Source: Sphingobium sp. CCH11-B1
Lineage (GTDB): Bacteria; Pseudomonadota; Alphaproteobacteria; Sphingomonadales; Sphingomonadaceae
DNA: 5,942 nt
Direction of reading: 5' to 3'
Assembly (NCBI RefSeq): GCF_001556865.1
Contig: NZ_LSJY01000215.1
Coordinates: forward strand, 1 to 5,942
A model generated the notes under the pieces. It made no database searches. It worked only from the letters and a program-made list of their open reading frames with translations, and was not told the DNA's origin. A program made the position numbers and the translations under genes. Positions 1 through 5,942 of this stretch are shown piece after piece. Numbering within the stretch: position 1 is the first letter of the stretch; each line of letters opens with the position of its first letter.

Positions 1-17
1 TTATGTTTGCAGATGGT

Positions 18-86
18 GTCTCGTCTCACCGCAAGCTCTTGTTTCAATGGGTATAAAATTACTCGACGTATGAGACGATTGGAGAC
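18..86. repeat. Symmetric cluster of GTCTC/GAGAC motifs, putative recombinase-binding arms
   Basis: GTCTC occurs at 18-22 and 23-27 (tandem), and GAGAC at 72-76 and 82-86 (10 bp apart, one helical turn). The two pairs face each other around an AT-rich centre. Elsewhere in the window the pentamer appears only about once per several hundred bases. One more copy lies in the right terminal repeat (5924-5928). The arrangement resembles paired recombinase sites around a crossover region, but this is inference. Confidence 0.4.
58..80 (+). repeat. Left terminal inverted repeat (imperfect, 23 bp)
   Basis: Read on the plus strand this is ATTA, nine bases, TGAGACG, one base, TT, the inverted partner of 5920-5942. 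Allowing a one-base shift, both copies also share CGA (TCG on this strand) between the two blocks. It lies about 95 bp beyond the ginD stop and directly inside an AT-rich stretch, as expected for the 3' end of the element. It could instead be a regulatory or subterminal site if cargo continues beyond position 1. Confidence 0.5.
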
Positions 87-96
87 CGTTCGAGCG

Positions 97-142
97 CTCG
101 GGGCAGTTGCAAAGCGCTACTGCACTTTGCAACTGCCCCGAG
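97..142. repeat. Perfect 18-bp inverted repeat with 10-nt loop downstream of ginD
   Basis: CTCGGGGCAGTTGCAAAG (97-114) is exactly reverse-complementary to 125-142, with a 10-nt loop at 115-124. It would form a very stable hairpin in either strand or transcript. It sits 34 bp after the ginD stop, between the operon and the left terminal repeat. No T-run follows on either strand, so a classical intrinsic terminator is not supported. It may shield the operon mRNA 3' end, slow readthrough into or out of the element, or be a protein-binding or cruciform site. A 10-bp palindrome CGAGCGCTCG (91-100) overlaps its left edge. Confidence 0.75.
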
Positions 143-147
143 TGCAA

Positions 148-160
148 CCGCCGAAGGCGG
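148..160 (-). other. Small GC-rich hairpin after ginD
   Basis: CCGCC-GAA-GGCGG forms a 5-bp stem with a 3-nt loop, 15 bp beyond the ginD stop and just before the larger 18-bp stem. Together the two hairpins could end or stabilise the gin transcript, but no U-tract is present. On its own a 5-bp stem is weak evidence. Confidence 0.3.
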
Positions 161-175
161 AACGACTCGCCAACA

Positions 176-544
176 TCACGAGCCGGCCTCCTGTGGCTTT
201 GGCAACATGGAGCGAAGCTGCCGGATTTCGGCGTCCTTTGCTTCCAACGCCGCTTCCAACATGATGATCCGATTGAGCAAGCGATTGACCACGTCGCGCA
301 GCTCAGCATTGCCGCTCATGGCCTTTGGCTTGGCCTTCGTAGGCTTTGGATGCTCATCGAAGAGGGCAAGGAGTTCGGCGCAGCGATATGCCGTCGCCCG
401 GCTGACCCCGGCCTCGCGCGCGACGTTGGTTACATTCAGCCTTCCATCGGTGACGCCGCCTTTCCCTTTTCGCAGACGGTCATAGGCATCGAGCAGCGCA
501 GCGCTGCTTCTCGATCTCTGCACGTGGTTCGCTTCCATCGTCAT
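176..544 (-). CDS. ginD: GinD-type small HTH/coiled-coil accessory protein
   Basis: This 122-aa basic protein is encoded last in the operon; its ATG overlaps the ginC TGA by 4 nt (ATGA). Residues about 36-56 form a helix-turn-helix (VTNVAREAGVSRATAYRC), much like the DNA-reading helices of LacI/TetR-type regulators. A Lys/Pro-rich linker (about 65-75) follows, then a leucine-zipper-like coiled coil at about 79-115 with heptad positions Leu82, Val86, Leu89, Ile93, Leu96, Leu100, Ile107, Leu110 and Leu114. It has no catalytic motif. This architecture and length match GinD of GInts and TnpC of Tn554 (125 aa), which assist the recombinases and influence direction or efficiency. I infer that it dimerises and binds the element ends or the operon promoter. 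A second in-frame ATG at 538 would shorten it by two residues. A reading that extends upstream of 544 only overlaps ginC in another frame and is not supported. Confidence 0.85.
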   Translation of the reverse strand: MTMEANHVQRSRSSAALLDAYDRLRKGKGGVTDGRLNVTNVAREAGVSRATAYRCAELLALFDEHPKPTKAKPKAMSGNAELRDVVNRLLNRIIMLEAALEAKDAEIRQLRSMLPKPQEAGS

Positions 545-2649
545 GGCCCGACCTGTTCCAGCAACTGCCTGTAGATATCGAGCTGCGCATTGATGGCGTG
601 CTTCTGGAGTGGGCTCACATTCTTGCCATTCTTCATGGCTTCCGCGTCGGCAATGCATGAGCGCAAGGCTGCCACATGTCGCTTGGCCACCACGCTGTTC
701 GGGCATCGGGAGGGCTGGCATCTCATAAATGCGGGCTGGGCGTCGGCTCCTTTGACCTTCAGGCAGAGGGCGTGATCGGCATAGAAGAAGCAGTCGTTGA
801 TGAAGCCCGGGTGAAGCGTCACGGCGGTGTTCGAGAGCATTTTCGCCCGTCGCCGATCATCGACGACAGAGCCGGGCAGATCACCGATCTTGTCTCTGAT
901 CCTTGCAAATTCGGCGACGAGCTTTGAGCGCATGGGGCCGCCCGGGCTGCTCCCTGCCTTCCAGTCCTCATACATCTCGACGATATCGCTGAGCTGCGCG
1001 AGGCGGCGTTCCTCTTCGATCTCTGCGCGGAACCCCGAGTCCGACGTACCCGCATACCCTTCGAACATGATGGCGCTGGCGTGGCCATATTGAAGCATGC
1101 CGGCGATCACGCCGAACGGCTGACTGGCGATATACCATGCTAGCGTGCGGCGTAGCTGACGAGTTTGCCACCGCCACGGCCCACCGTTTTGCTCGGGGAT
1201 ATGGTAGAGCGCTCTTATCAACTCCGCGTCTTCCGGTGCCATCGTCGCCATCTCTTCGGCCAGCTCGCGGCATTCCCTGGCGAAGTAATTGAGGTACTTC
1301 GTCGCTTGATTGGCGGTCATTCGCTCGTTGCCAACGCCCTTGATCTGCACCGTCTTGAACAGCAGGTCATCATCGTTCGGAGTTGATCCGCCATCGGTAA
1401 CCCTGCGAAGGTGGTCCTGTAGCCGTATTGCTGCTGAGACGGCGCGGGCCACCGGTTCGATGACCGTCCAATGGTGTTCGGTGCCGTCGACATTGTCGCG
1501 GCCCTTGAAGATCCTTCCGACCAACTCGTGACGAACGATCCCACCATGTTCGTCGCGGACGATCCTCAGACAGCCGCGCTTGAGCGCTGCCACTTCTTCG
1601 CCACGCATTCCCGACAAGAGGCCGAGCACCAGATAGCAGGCGGCGATGCCGGATATGAAGGCGTAACGACTGCTGAAGCTGGGAAGATGGGACCTCCAAG
1701 GGATAGTTGTCCCGGGCATAGTGGTCCAGCGGTTGCTCGCACCGGGACGTTCGGTCCCGAACCTTAACATTGCTTCCTCAATGACTATGGAGCGCGCTTT
1801 CAGGACCTGGACACCGAGGCCGCTCGCCTTGCAGATTTCCGGCCAGGCAGGCTGCCCTTGGGGTGTGACCGGTACTCCAGCACCTGAGGTTTCGAGCGCA
1901 TCGAGATAGGCGTGAAGCCGCTGGTCGCTTACCGTCGGCGACACTCTTTGCCGGCGTGCAGCCATGTCGACCGCCGCGATATCACGTCGGGCGATGATAT
2001 CGTCGATACCATGATCGACGTAGAACATGGCCCACCGCAGCGCAGGCGCACTGATCGCCTCTGGTACCCTCGGCGTGACATTCTCTCGGCCGCCGCGGTA
2101 TCCTGCCACCCGTGTCGCCGAGCGGGTGCCCCACGGCGCTATTTCTATTCCCCTGAACGACATCAGCGGCGCGTAAAGCGCGAGCCGTCGTATGCCGAGG
2201 ATCCTGTAAACGAGCGTCGCTGGAGCGAGGTGGCGCTTCTTCGACAGCCAATGGTCCAGCCATAGCTGATCGACCTCATGAAGCTGGCGCCCAGCTTGGC
2301 GCACCTCGTGCAAAAATTGACGCGCGATTACGCCGATGTGCGACAATGTGCCGGGTTTGAGAGTGCCGAGGCCACTGCGCGCATCTTCGCGGGACTCGTA
2401 GTGCAACGACAGGAACAGATATTCCCGTATGAGTTCCCGCTCATCGATGTCAGCAATGCGGTTGAAGCGGATTCGTGCTTCATGCCCTTTCGCGGGCCTC
2501 GCAATGGCGCATTGCAACAACCACTCGTCGTCCCCGACGCGGGAGACGTTTTGCTCCGCGCGGCCGCTCACCACCATCCGGGACGGGATCACCAGTGCCG
2601 AACGATCGATCCGCCAGGATGTGTCGGCGCGTTCCACAAGCGGTCGCAT
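541..2649 (-). CDS. ginC: GinC-type large tyrosine recombinase with C-terminal Cys extension
   Basis: This 702-aa protein is the third and largest recombinase. Numbering from the ATG at 2649, the core is Arg349 (LLSGMRGEEVAALK), Lys382 (RIFKGRDN), Arg497 and Arg500 (TRQLRRTLAWY, with Arg in the usual His position), and His523 with nucleophile Tyr532 (YGHASAIMFEGY). The N-terminal half, about 1-320, is unusually long and includes a probable core-binding region at about 70-165. After the tyrosine come about 170 residues with Cys620, Cys629, Cys644 and Cys649 (RCQPSRCPNSVV), resembling the GinB tail. A TTG at 2655 overlaps the ginB TGA and would add two residues. I prefer the ATG at 2649 because GGCGGGG lies at a normal ribosome-binding distance and the resulting 2-nt gap matches the ginA-ginB junction. 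The TGA stop overlaps the ginD ATG. Identity as a tyrosine recombinase is firm; the GinC name is by synteny. Confidence 0.87.
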   Translation of the reverse strand: MRPLVERADTSWRIDRSALVIPSRMVVSGRAEQNVSRVGDDEWLLQCAIARPAKGHEARIRFNRIADIDERELIREYLFLSLHYESREDARSGLGTLKPGTLSHIGVIARQFLHEVRQAGRQLHEVDQLWLDHWLSKKRHLAPATLVYRILGIRRLALYAPLMSFRGIEIAPWGTRSATRVAGYRGGRENVTPRVPEAISAPALRWAMFYVDHGIDDIIARRDIAAVDMAARRQRVSPTVSDQRLHAYLDALETSGAGVPVTPQGQPAWPEICKASGLGVQVLKARSIVIEEAMLRFGTERPGASNRWTTMPGTTIPWRSHLPSFSSRYAFISGIAACYLVLGLLSGMRGEEVAALKRGCLRIVRDEHGGIVRHELVGRIFKGRDNVDGTEHHWTVIEPVARAVSAAIRLQDHLRRVTDGGSTPNDDDLLFKTVQIKGVGNERMTANQATKYLNYFARECRELAEEMATMAPEDAELIRALYHIPEQNGGPWRWQTRQLRRTLAWYIASQPFGVIAGMLQYGHASAIMFEGYAGTSDSGFRAEIEEERRLAQLSDIVEMYEDWKAGSSPGGPMRSKLVAEFARIRDKIGDLPGSVVDDRRRAKMLSNTAVTLHPGFINDCFFYADHALCLKVKGADAQPAFMRCQPSRCPNSVVAKRHVAALRSCIADAEAMKNGKNVSPLQKHAINAQLDIYRQLLEQVGP

Positions 2650-2651
2650 GC

Positions 2652-4424
2652 TCAACCCCGCCGAAGATGCGGGGGCAAGGGTGGCGCGCCTGCGTTGCTC
2701 ACGTCGACAGATTTCGCCTGCTCGATATCATTGGCCTCGAACATCGGCAGTATCTGCGCTGTAATACGGTCATGATCGGCGCCATGCTGGTCGCGCCACT
2801 CCACTTCGGCCATGACAGCGCGGCGTTCCGCCAGCCATGCCACATAGTCCAGCAGCGCTGGCAGCTTTCGCGCCGTGAACACCGCATTTGAGCAATGAAG
2901 ACAGCCGGCGAACGCAGTCGCGCACGAGCCGTCATCGCTACGTCCCATCGGACTCGACCAGAAGTCGGTACATATGCCCAGGAACGTGTCGGCCTCGCCT
3001 GACACCAACGAAGCCACCGCGTCCGAAGCCAGCTTCTGGTCTCGGATCGTGAGGCCGGACGAGAGCGCGTCTGCTTCCTTTGCTGGCGGGAGCACCAACG
3101 GCGCCATTGCCATGTCGAACAACTGCGTTTCGGCAACCTCGACGGAACGGGCGTGCTCCTCCCGAAGTCCGTCCACCGCTGCATAGTGCCGAGCGGCAAC
3201 GCCCCGCGAGTGATCGCTTGCAAAGCGGCGAAGATGCCCGGCGTGTCGAAGATAGTTATCGCGCTTGACCGTCTTCCTCAGCCGGGCCGGAACGACCTTG
3301 GTTATCTCTCTCCCGGCTTCATCAACGAGGTCGAGGCTTCGGACGGCGGCATAGAAGTTTTGCGTGCAAAGTCTAAACCGGCGCCAACTCGGCAGACCCG
3401 CGGCTACAAATCCGATCCACAGGTAGTCCGCATCCGGGTCGTCTCGCTGCACCATCCGCTCGGCAGCAGGTCGGGATAGCTCCAAAGCGAGACGGATCAG
3501 TCCGCCAGGCGTATTGATTCCACCATCTCGCACGCGTTCCCGCTTTATCTTCTTGCCACGAACGCCACCTCGACCTTTCGTGTATTCGATGGAGACATAG
3601 CCACGCGCGGGATTCTTCAGGCAGTCGCGACGAAGCGTTCTCAAGCCCTCTATCGGCATTTCGACGCGAAGCGCTATCGCGATGATGAGGTAGATCGCGT
3701 CGGGCAGCGTCAGAACAAGCAGATCGCTGGCAGCGGAGATCGCAACCTTCCGATATTTGAACAGATCGAACTCGCCTCGAGCCGCACGCGCGCCGTCAGC
3801 GACACGCAAGAACACATCCTCGAAGCGATTTCGGTCAGGTCTTTTTCGCAAAGCCTCGATCTGCTCCCGGCCCGCTACGATCCTGTCGCGCGCGGCTATG
3901 ACCTGGCGATCAACCGCCTCTTTCAGAACGCGAGCAACGAACGGCGTCAGGGGCTCGCGAGGCCGCAATGCCTTCCCATTGTGACGGCTTGTGAAGTTGA
4001 TCCGCGCCTTCAACTCCGGACGCAGCAGATCGGGGTTGCGCTCGTCGATGGCACGAAGACCGTAAACAAGACACCGGAACCGCGAGTATTGGCCCAGAAC
4101 ATCGCAGGCATCGATGTCGGCGGCCGTGACAGCGCGCAGCCCATCATCAAGCCGCCCGGTGGACGTCAGATGCTTCCCGAGCGGGATCCAGCTCTGCCGA
4201 TACTGCTCGACACTCGGAACGGCCAGGCCCGCGAACAGCTCGTTCATCATCGGTCCAAGATGCAGGGCGAGATCGCGGCCAAGGCCTTCGTTCCCCACCT
4301 CATGCAGCAGCCAGGTCATTTCCCGCCCGACACCGTCACGATGATGATAGGCCACGAGTGCGTCCGGATGCGGCTCCTCGCTCGGTGGCGGCAAATCGCT
4401 GAACGAGAGGCGAGGCCGGCCCAT
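2652..4424 (-). CDS. ginB: GinB-type tyrosine recombinase with divergent HxxR box and C-terminal Cys extension
   Basis: This 590-aa protein is the second recombinase of the operon. The catalytic domain lies at about 225-420. Arg253 (IALRVEMPIEGLR) matches Arg I, Lys283 (EYTKGR) matches the beta-hairpin lysine, Arg383 (PARLRKT) matches Arg II, and His405 with Tyr414 (DHSRGVAARHY) matches the last His and the nucleophile at the usual nine-residue spacing. The canonical HxxR histidine position is Ala380, so activity may be reduced, changed in specificity or dependent on a partner. About 175 residues follow the tyrosine, far more than in XerC/D. They carry Cys485, Cys501, Cys508 and Cys511 (GCLHCSNAV), a possible zinc site also seen in GinC. 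Length and position resemble Tn554 TnpB. The ATG starts 2 nt after the ginA stop and no strong ribosome-binding site is visible, which suggests translational coupling. Confidence 0.87.
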   Translation of the reverse strand: MGRPRLSFSDLPPPSEEPHPDALVAYHHRDGVGREMTWLLHEVGNEGLGRDLALHLGPMMNELFAGLAVPSVEQYRQSWIPLGKHLTSTGRLDDGLRAVTAADIDACDVLGQYSRFRCLVYGLRAIDERNPDLLRPELKARINFTSRHNGKALRPREPLTPFVARVLKEAVDRQVIAARDRIVAGREQIEALRKRPDRNRFEDVFLRVADGARAARGEFDLFKYRKVAISAASDLLVLTLPDAIYLIIAIALRVEMPIEGLRTLRRDCLKNPARGYVSIEYTKGRGGVRGKKIKRERVRDGGINTPGGLIRLALELSRPAAERMVQRDDPDADYLWIGFVAAGLPSWRRFRLCTQNFYAAVRSLDLVDEAGREITKVVPARLRKTVKRDNYLRHAGHLRRFASDHSRGVAARHYAAVDGLREEHARSVEVAETQLFDMAMAPLVLPPAKEADALSSGLTIRDQKLASDAVASLVSGEADTFLGICTDFWSSPMGRSDDGSCATAFAGCLHCSNAVFTARKLPALLDYVAWLAERRAVMAEVEWRDQHGADHDRITAQILPMFEANDIEQAKSVDVSNAGAPPLPPHLRRG

Positions 4425-4426
4425 CG

Positions 4427-5839
4427 TTAGAAGAAGCCCATCAGGCGAACGTCCAGCGCCTCGGCCGCCTGATCTACGATTTCGAAGGCTTCATCGAGGT
4501 AGGTGAGGTATTTCTCGGTCGTCAGGATGCTGGCATGACCAAGCCATCGCTGGACCCGGCGCAACGGATCGCTGACGACCTTCATGTATATTTCCTCGGT
4601 TCGATCCGGGAGAGAACGACGGTCGAGTCTTGCCACCTCGGCCTTGATCAGGTGCGTGAGCCAGTAGACCGCGAAGGTGTGTCGCAAGGTGTGAGGAGAT
4701 ATGGCGAGTTCCCAGCCCATCGTCTCCGACAGCTTCTTGCTTGTGCGCCGGAAGATCGACTGCCACGCCGCAGGGGTGAGAGCGCTCCCGTCCTGAGCAA
4801 GCCACAATGCCGCTGGCTGCGCATTCTCCGGCGGTGCATCCGGTCCCGGCAGCAACAGAAGATTGCGTCGTTCATCGATACGCAGGCTTGCCAACGGTCG
4901 AAGGCGCTGCTCGCCCTGCATCAGAATGCGCCGTCCGCCGACGATGCTGCCGATCAGCGGCTGCCGCATGGTGCGGATGCCGCCGGCGCGGCGCCACCGA
5001 TCGACCAACTGACTCCGTTCTTCACGAACATAGGGGTCGATGAAGTTACCAGCGACACGCTTCGGGAACGGAACTGATCGAGGCTTGCGGCCCTTGGTGA
5101 TCGTTGCGGGGAGATCGATCATCGCGCTGCGAGAACCTTCGAAGGCGCGTGCGCTCGTCGTGGGAAGCTCACCGATCAGAAGGCTGGCGCCTTCCTCAAG
5201 CCTGACACCCGTCGTCACGAGCAGTTCGGCAAACGCAGCATCACGCATGGGATTCCGCCGATAAGTCGTGCTGGTTCCTTGATGCTGGCCCAAAAGGCCC
5301 TGGTCACGGAACAAGACGTAGTCCTCGAGCGGAATCATGCGGATCGTATCTTCGGCGACTGCGCCGTCGCGGCGGAACCTTGTTTTCGGCGCCACCGCCA
5401 TCAGGGCAGCTTCTTCGCTAGCCGCCCACTGGTAGAAGCGCGTCAGCGCAGCCGAGCTGCGCCTCCAGGAGGTGCCAGAGAGCCGGAGGTCGCTCGGCCC
5501 CTCAAGCCGGAGCGCTCGATATTTCCCGACATCGGCGCTCGATGCATCGAGCAACGACTTGGAATGCGCGTCTCGCAGGTAGCGGGCGAAAACCTGAAGA
5601 TCCCTTGCGTAGTGGCCCGCGCTGGCGAGCGACACGCCATCGGATCGCAGGAACGTGATGAACGACCTGATCTCGGCAACAAGATGCCCGTCAGAATAGA
5701 GGAGAGAAGGGGTGCCAGTTTCAGGTAAGTATGGGGCTGCATTTCGCTTGGTGAACTCATCGAGTGCAGGCCGGATCATCTTCCCATCGAGAAAAATCGG
5801 TGCGGCTCCGAGCCAGGGATCGAACGTAAAAAGGTGCAC
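4427..5839 (-). CDS. ginA: GinA-type tyrosine recombinase, first gene of the gin operon
   Basis: This is a 470-aa site-specific tyrosine recombinase predicted to cut and rejoin DNA at the element ends. Residues about 48-150 form a core-binding, SAM-like N-terminal domain (phage-integrase style), and about 165-455 form the catalytic domain. The full catalytic set is visible: Arg213 in [12 protein letters not shown], Lys249 in [11 protein letters not shown], His383 and Arg386 in SPHTLRHTF, His435 in LGHAS, and the nucleophile Tyr444 (TTEKYLTY), nine residues after His435. It is the only one of the three recombinases with the canonical HxxR histidine, so it is the best candidate for the main strand-exchange enzyme. 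The start is GTG, with GGGGG at 5844-5848 as a closely spaced ribosome-binding site; Met21 (5779) is an alternative start. The TAA stop lies 2 nt before the ginB ATG. Recombinase identity is near certain. The ginA name rests on gene order and size. Confidence 0.9.
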   Translation of the reverse strand: MHLFTFDPWLGAAPIFLDGKMIRPALDEFTKRNAAPYLPETGTPSLLYSDGHLVAEIRSFITFLRSDGVSLASAGHYARDLQVFARYLRDAHSKSLLDASSADVGKYRALRLEGPSDLRLSGTSWRRSSAALTRFYQWAASEEAALMAVAPKTRFRRDGAVAEDTIRMIPLEDYVLFRDQGLLGQHQGTSTTYRRNPMRDAAFAELLVTTGVRLEEGASLLIGELPTTSARAFEGSRSAMIDLPATITKGRKPRSVPFPKRVAGNFIDPYVREERSQLVDRWRRAGGIRTMRQPLIGSIVGGRRILMQGEQRLRPLASLRIDERRNLLLLPGPDAPPENAQPAALWLAQDGSALTPAAWQSIFRRTSKKLSETMGWELAISPHTLRHTFAVYWLTHLIKAEVARLDRRSLPDRTEEIYMKVVSDPLRRVQRWLGHASILTTEKYLTYLDEAFEIVDQAAEALDVRLMGFF

Positions 5840-5875
5840 TGATCCCCCGACATCGCTCGTTCAATTGGGCTGACT

Positions 5876-5885
5876 TCATCGATGA
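5876..5885. promoter_or_regulatory. 10-bp palindrome overlapping the -10 box, possible operator
   Basis: TCATCGATGA is a perfect 10-bp palindrome that overlaps the proposed -10 hexamer and start region of the gin promoter. A dimeric HTH protein such as GinD could use such a site for autoregulation, but short palindromes arise by chance and no second copy was noticed near the left end. Confidence 0.25.
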
Positions 5886-5910
5886 TGGGCCAAGATGCCG
5901 CGACGGTCAA
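5882..5910 (-). promoter_or_regulatory. Candidate sigma70 promoter for the gin operon
   Basis: On the minus strand TTGACC (5910-5905, 5 of 6 to the -35 consensus) is separated by exactly 17 nt from CATCAT (5887-5882, 4 of 6 to the -10 consensus). Transcription would start near 5875 and leave a leader of about 35 nt before the ginA GTG. The promoter sits just inside the right terminal repeat (5920-5942), so recombinase or GinD binding there could repress it. The -10 box is weak, so this is a motif-based call only. Confidence 0.45.
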
Positions 5911-5919
5911 AACAGAATG

Positions 5920-5942
5920 AAGCGTCTCAATGGCGACATAAT
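5920..5942 (-). repeat. Right terminal inverted repeat (imperfect, 23 bp)
   Basis: Read inward on the minus strand this is ATTA, nine bases, TGAGACG, one base, TT. The copy at 58-80 has the same blocks at the same spacing on the opposite strand (14 of 23 positions identical without gaps). It ends exactly at the last base of the window, so the repeat may extend further out. It lies between the operon promoter and the presumed 5' border of the element, where a recombinase-binding site is expected. Confidence 0.5.

Larger units (their letters stand above)
58..5942 (-). mobile_element. Probable GInt-type (ginABCD) element, possibly nearly cargo-free
   Basis: Three adjacent co-directional tyrosine recombinases plus a small HTH/coiled-coil protein are diagnostic of the ginABCD module that defines GInt genomic islands. 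GInts are described as operon, then cargo, then a short AT-rich 3' end. Here the operon begins about 100 bp from an imperfect terminal repeat at the right edge. Directly beyond ginD there is an inverted partner of that repeat and a 31-62 stretch of about 34% G+C. I infer an element of about 5.9 kb with little or no cargo. Both borders are provisional: no target gene or target duplication can be seen, and the window may cut the element on either side. RIT elements also carry three recombinases but lack the fourth gene and have smaller proteins. Tn554 has only two recombinases. Confidence 0.6.

Noticed and set aside
97..142. Intrinsic terminator for the gin operon
   Set aside because: The stem is strong, but no T-rich run follows it on the minus strand (nor on the plus strand), so I list it only as an inverted repeat.
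97..142. Integron attC site
   Set aside because: The expected GTTRRRY and RYYYAAC core boxes are absent, the stem is perfect rather than having the unpaired bases typical of attC, and none of the three recombinases was recognised as an IntI-type integrase.
1..309. Small open frames over the left non-coding end
   Set aside because: They run through the inverted repeat or into ginD in another frame, have low-complexity Cys/Arg/Ser-rich translations, and lack ribosome-binding sites.
1435..1441. A further TGAGACG copy inside ginC
   Set aside because: It is within coding sequence, lacks the ATTA and TT blocks, and one such 7-mer is expected by chance in a window of this size.
2653..2655. TTG at 2655 as the ginC start
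   Set aside because: It would place the ribosome-binding sequence directly against the start codon. The ATG six bases downstream has normal spacing and the same 2-nt gap as the ginA-ginB junction.
3981..5077. Long open frames on the plus strand (for example 3981-4430 and 4535-5077)
   Set aside because: They lie fully antisense to ginA and ginB in GC-rich coding DNA and show no recognisable domain, so they are shadows of the real genes.
176..5839. RIT (recombinase-in-trio) element or Tn554 transposon
   Set aside because: RIT units have three smaller recombinases and no fourth HTH/coiled-coil gene; Tn554 has two recombinases plus TnpC. Three large recombinases plus a GinD-like protein fit ginABCD better, although all belong to related families.

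Overview
The window holds one mobile-element recombination module and essentially nothing else. Four genes lie on the minus strand and run from right to left: three large tyrosine recombinases (470, 590 and about 702 aa) followed by a 122-aa helix-turn-helix/coiled-coil protein. They are packed head to tail with junctions of 2 nt, 2 nt and a 4-nt ATGA overlap, so they form a single translationally coupled operon. Gene order, sizes and the small fourth protein match the ginABCD operon of GInt-type genomic islands, which are related to the tnpABC module of Tn554. I assign the gin names from architecture and motifs, not from a database search.

Layout from right to left: positions 5840-5942 are a short non-coding end carrying one copy of an imperfect terminal repeat (5920-5942) and a sigma70-like promoter pointing into the operon. 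Then come ginA (4427-5839), ginB (2652-4424), ginC (541-2649) and ginD (176-544). Positions 1-175 contain no credible gene. They hold a perfect 18-bp inverted repeat (97-142), an inverted partner of the right-end repeat (58-80), a cluster of four GTCTC/GAGAC motifs (18-86) and an AT-rich stretch (31-62, about 34% G+C by my count, against a clearly GC-rich operon).

How the parts should work together: each large protein has an Arg...Arg-(20+)-His-X8-Tyr core with the Tyr nucleophile in place. Only GinA keeps the canonical HxxR histidine; the equivalent residue is Ala in GinB and Arg in GinC. GinB and GinC also share a cysteine-bearing C-terminal extension after the catalytic tyrosine. GinD looks like a dimeric DNA-binding accessory or directionality factor. 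In described GInts all four proteins are required for integration and excision.

The most interesting point is that terminal-like motifs lie directly downstream of ginD, where a GInt would normally carry cargo genes. The window may therefore be an almost cargo-free, minimal element of about 5.9 kb (58-5942). The alternative is that the left motifs are internal and cargo begins beyond position 1; flanking sequence is needed to decide.

Host: the high G+C content and proteobacterial-looking proteins suggest a proteobacterium, possibly an alphaproteobacterium, but nothing here is a reliable taxonomic marker.
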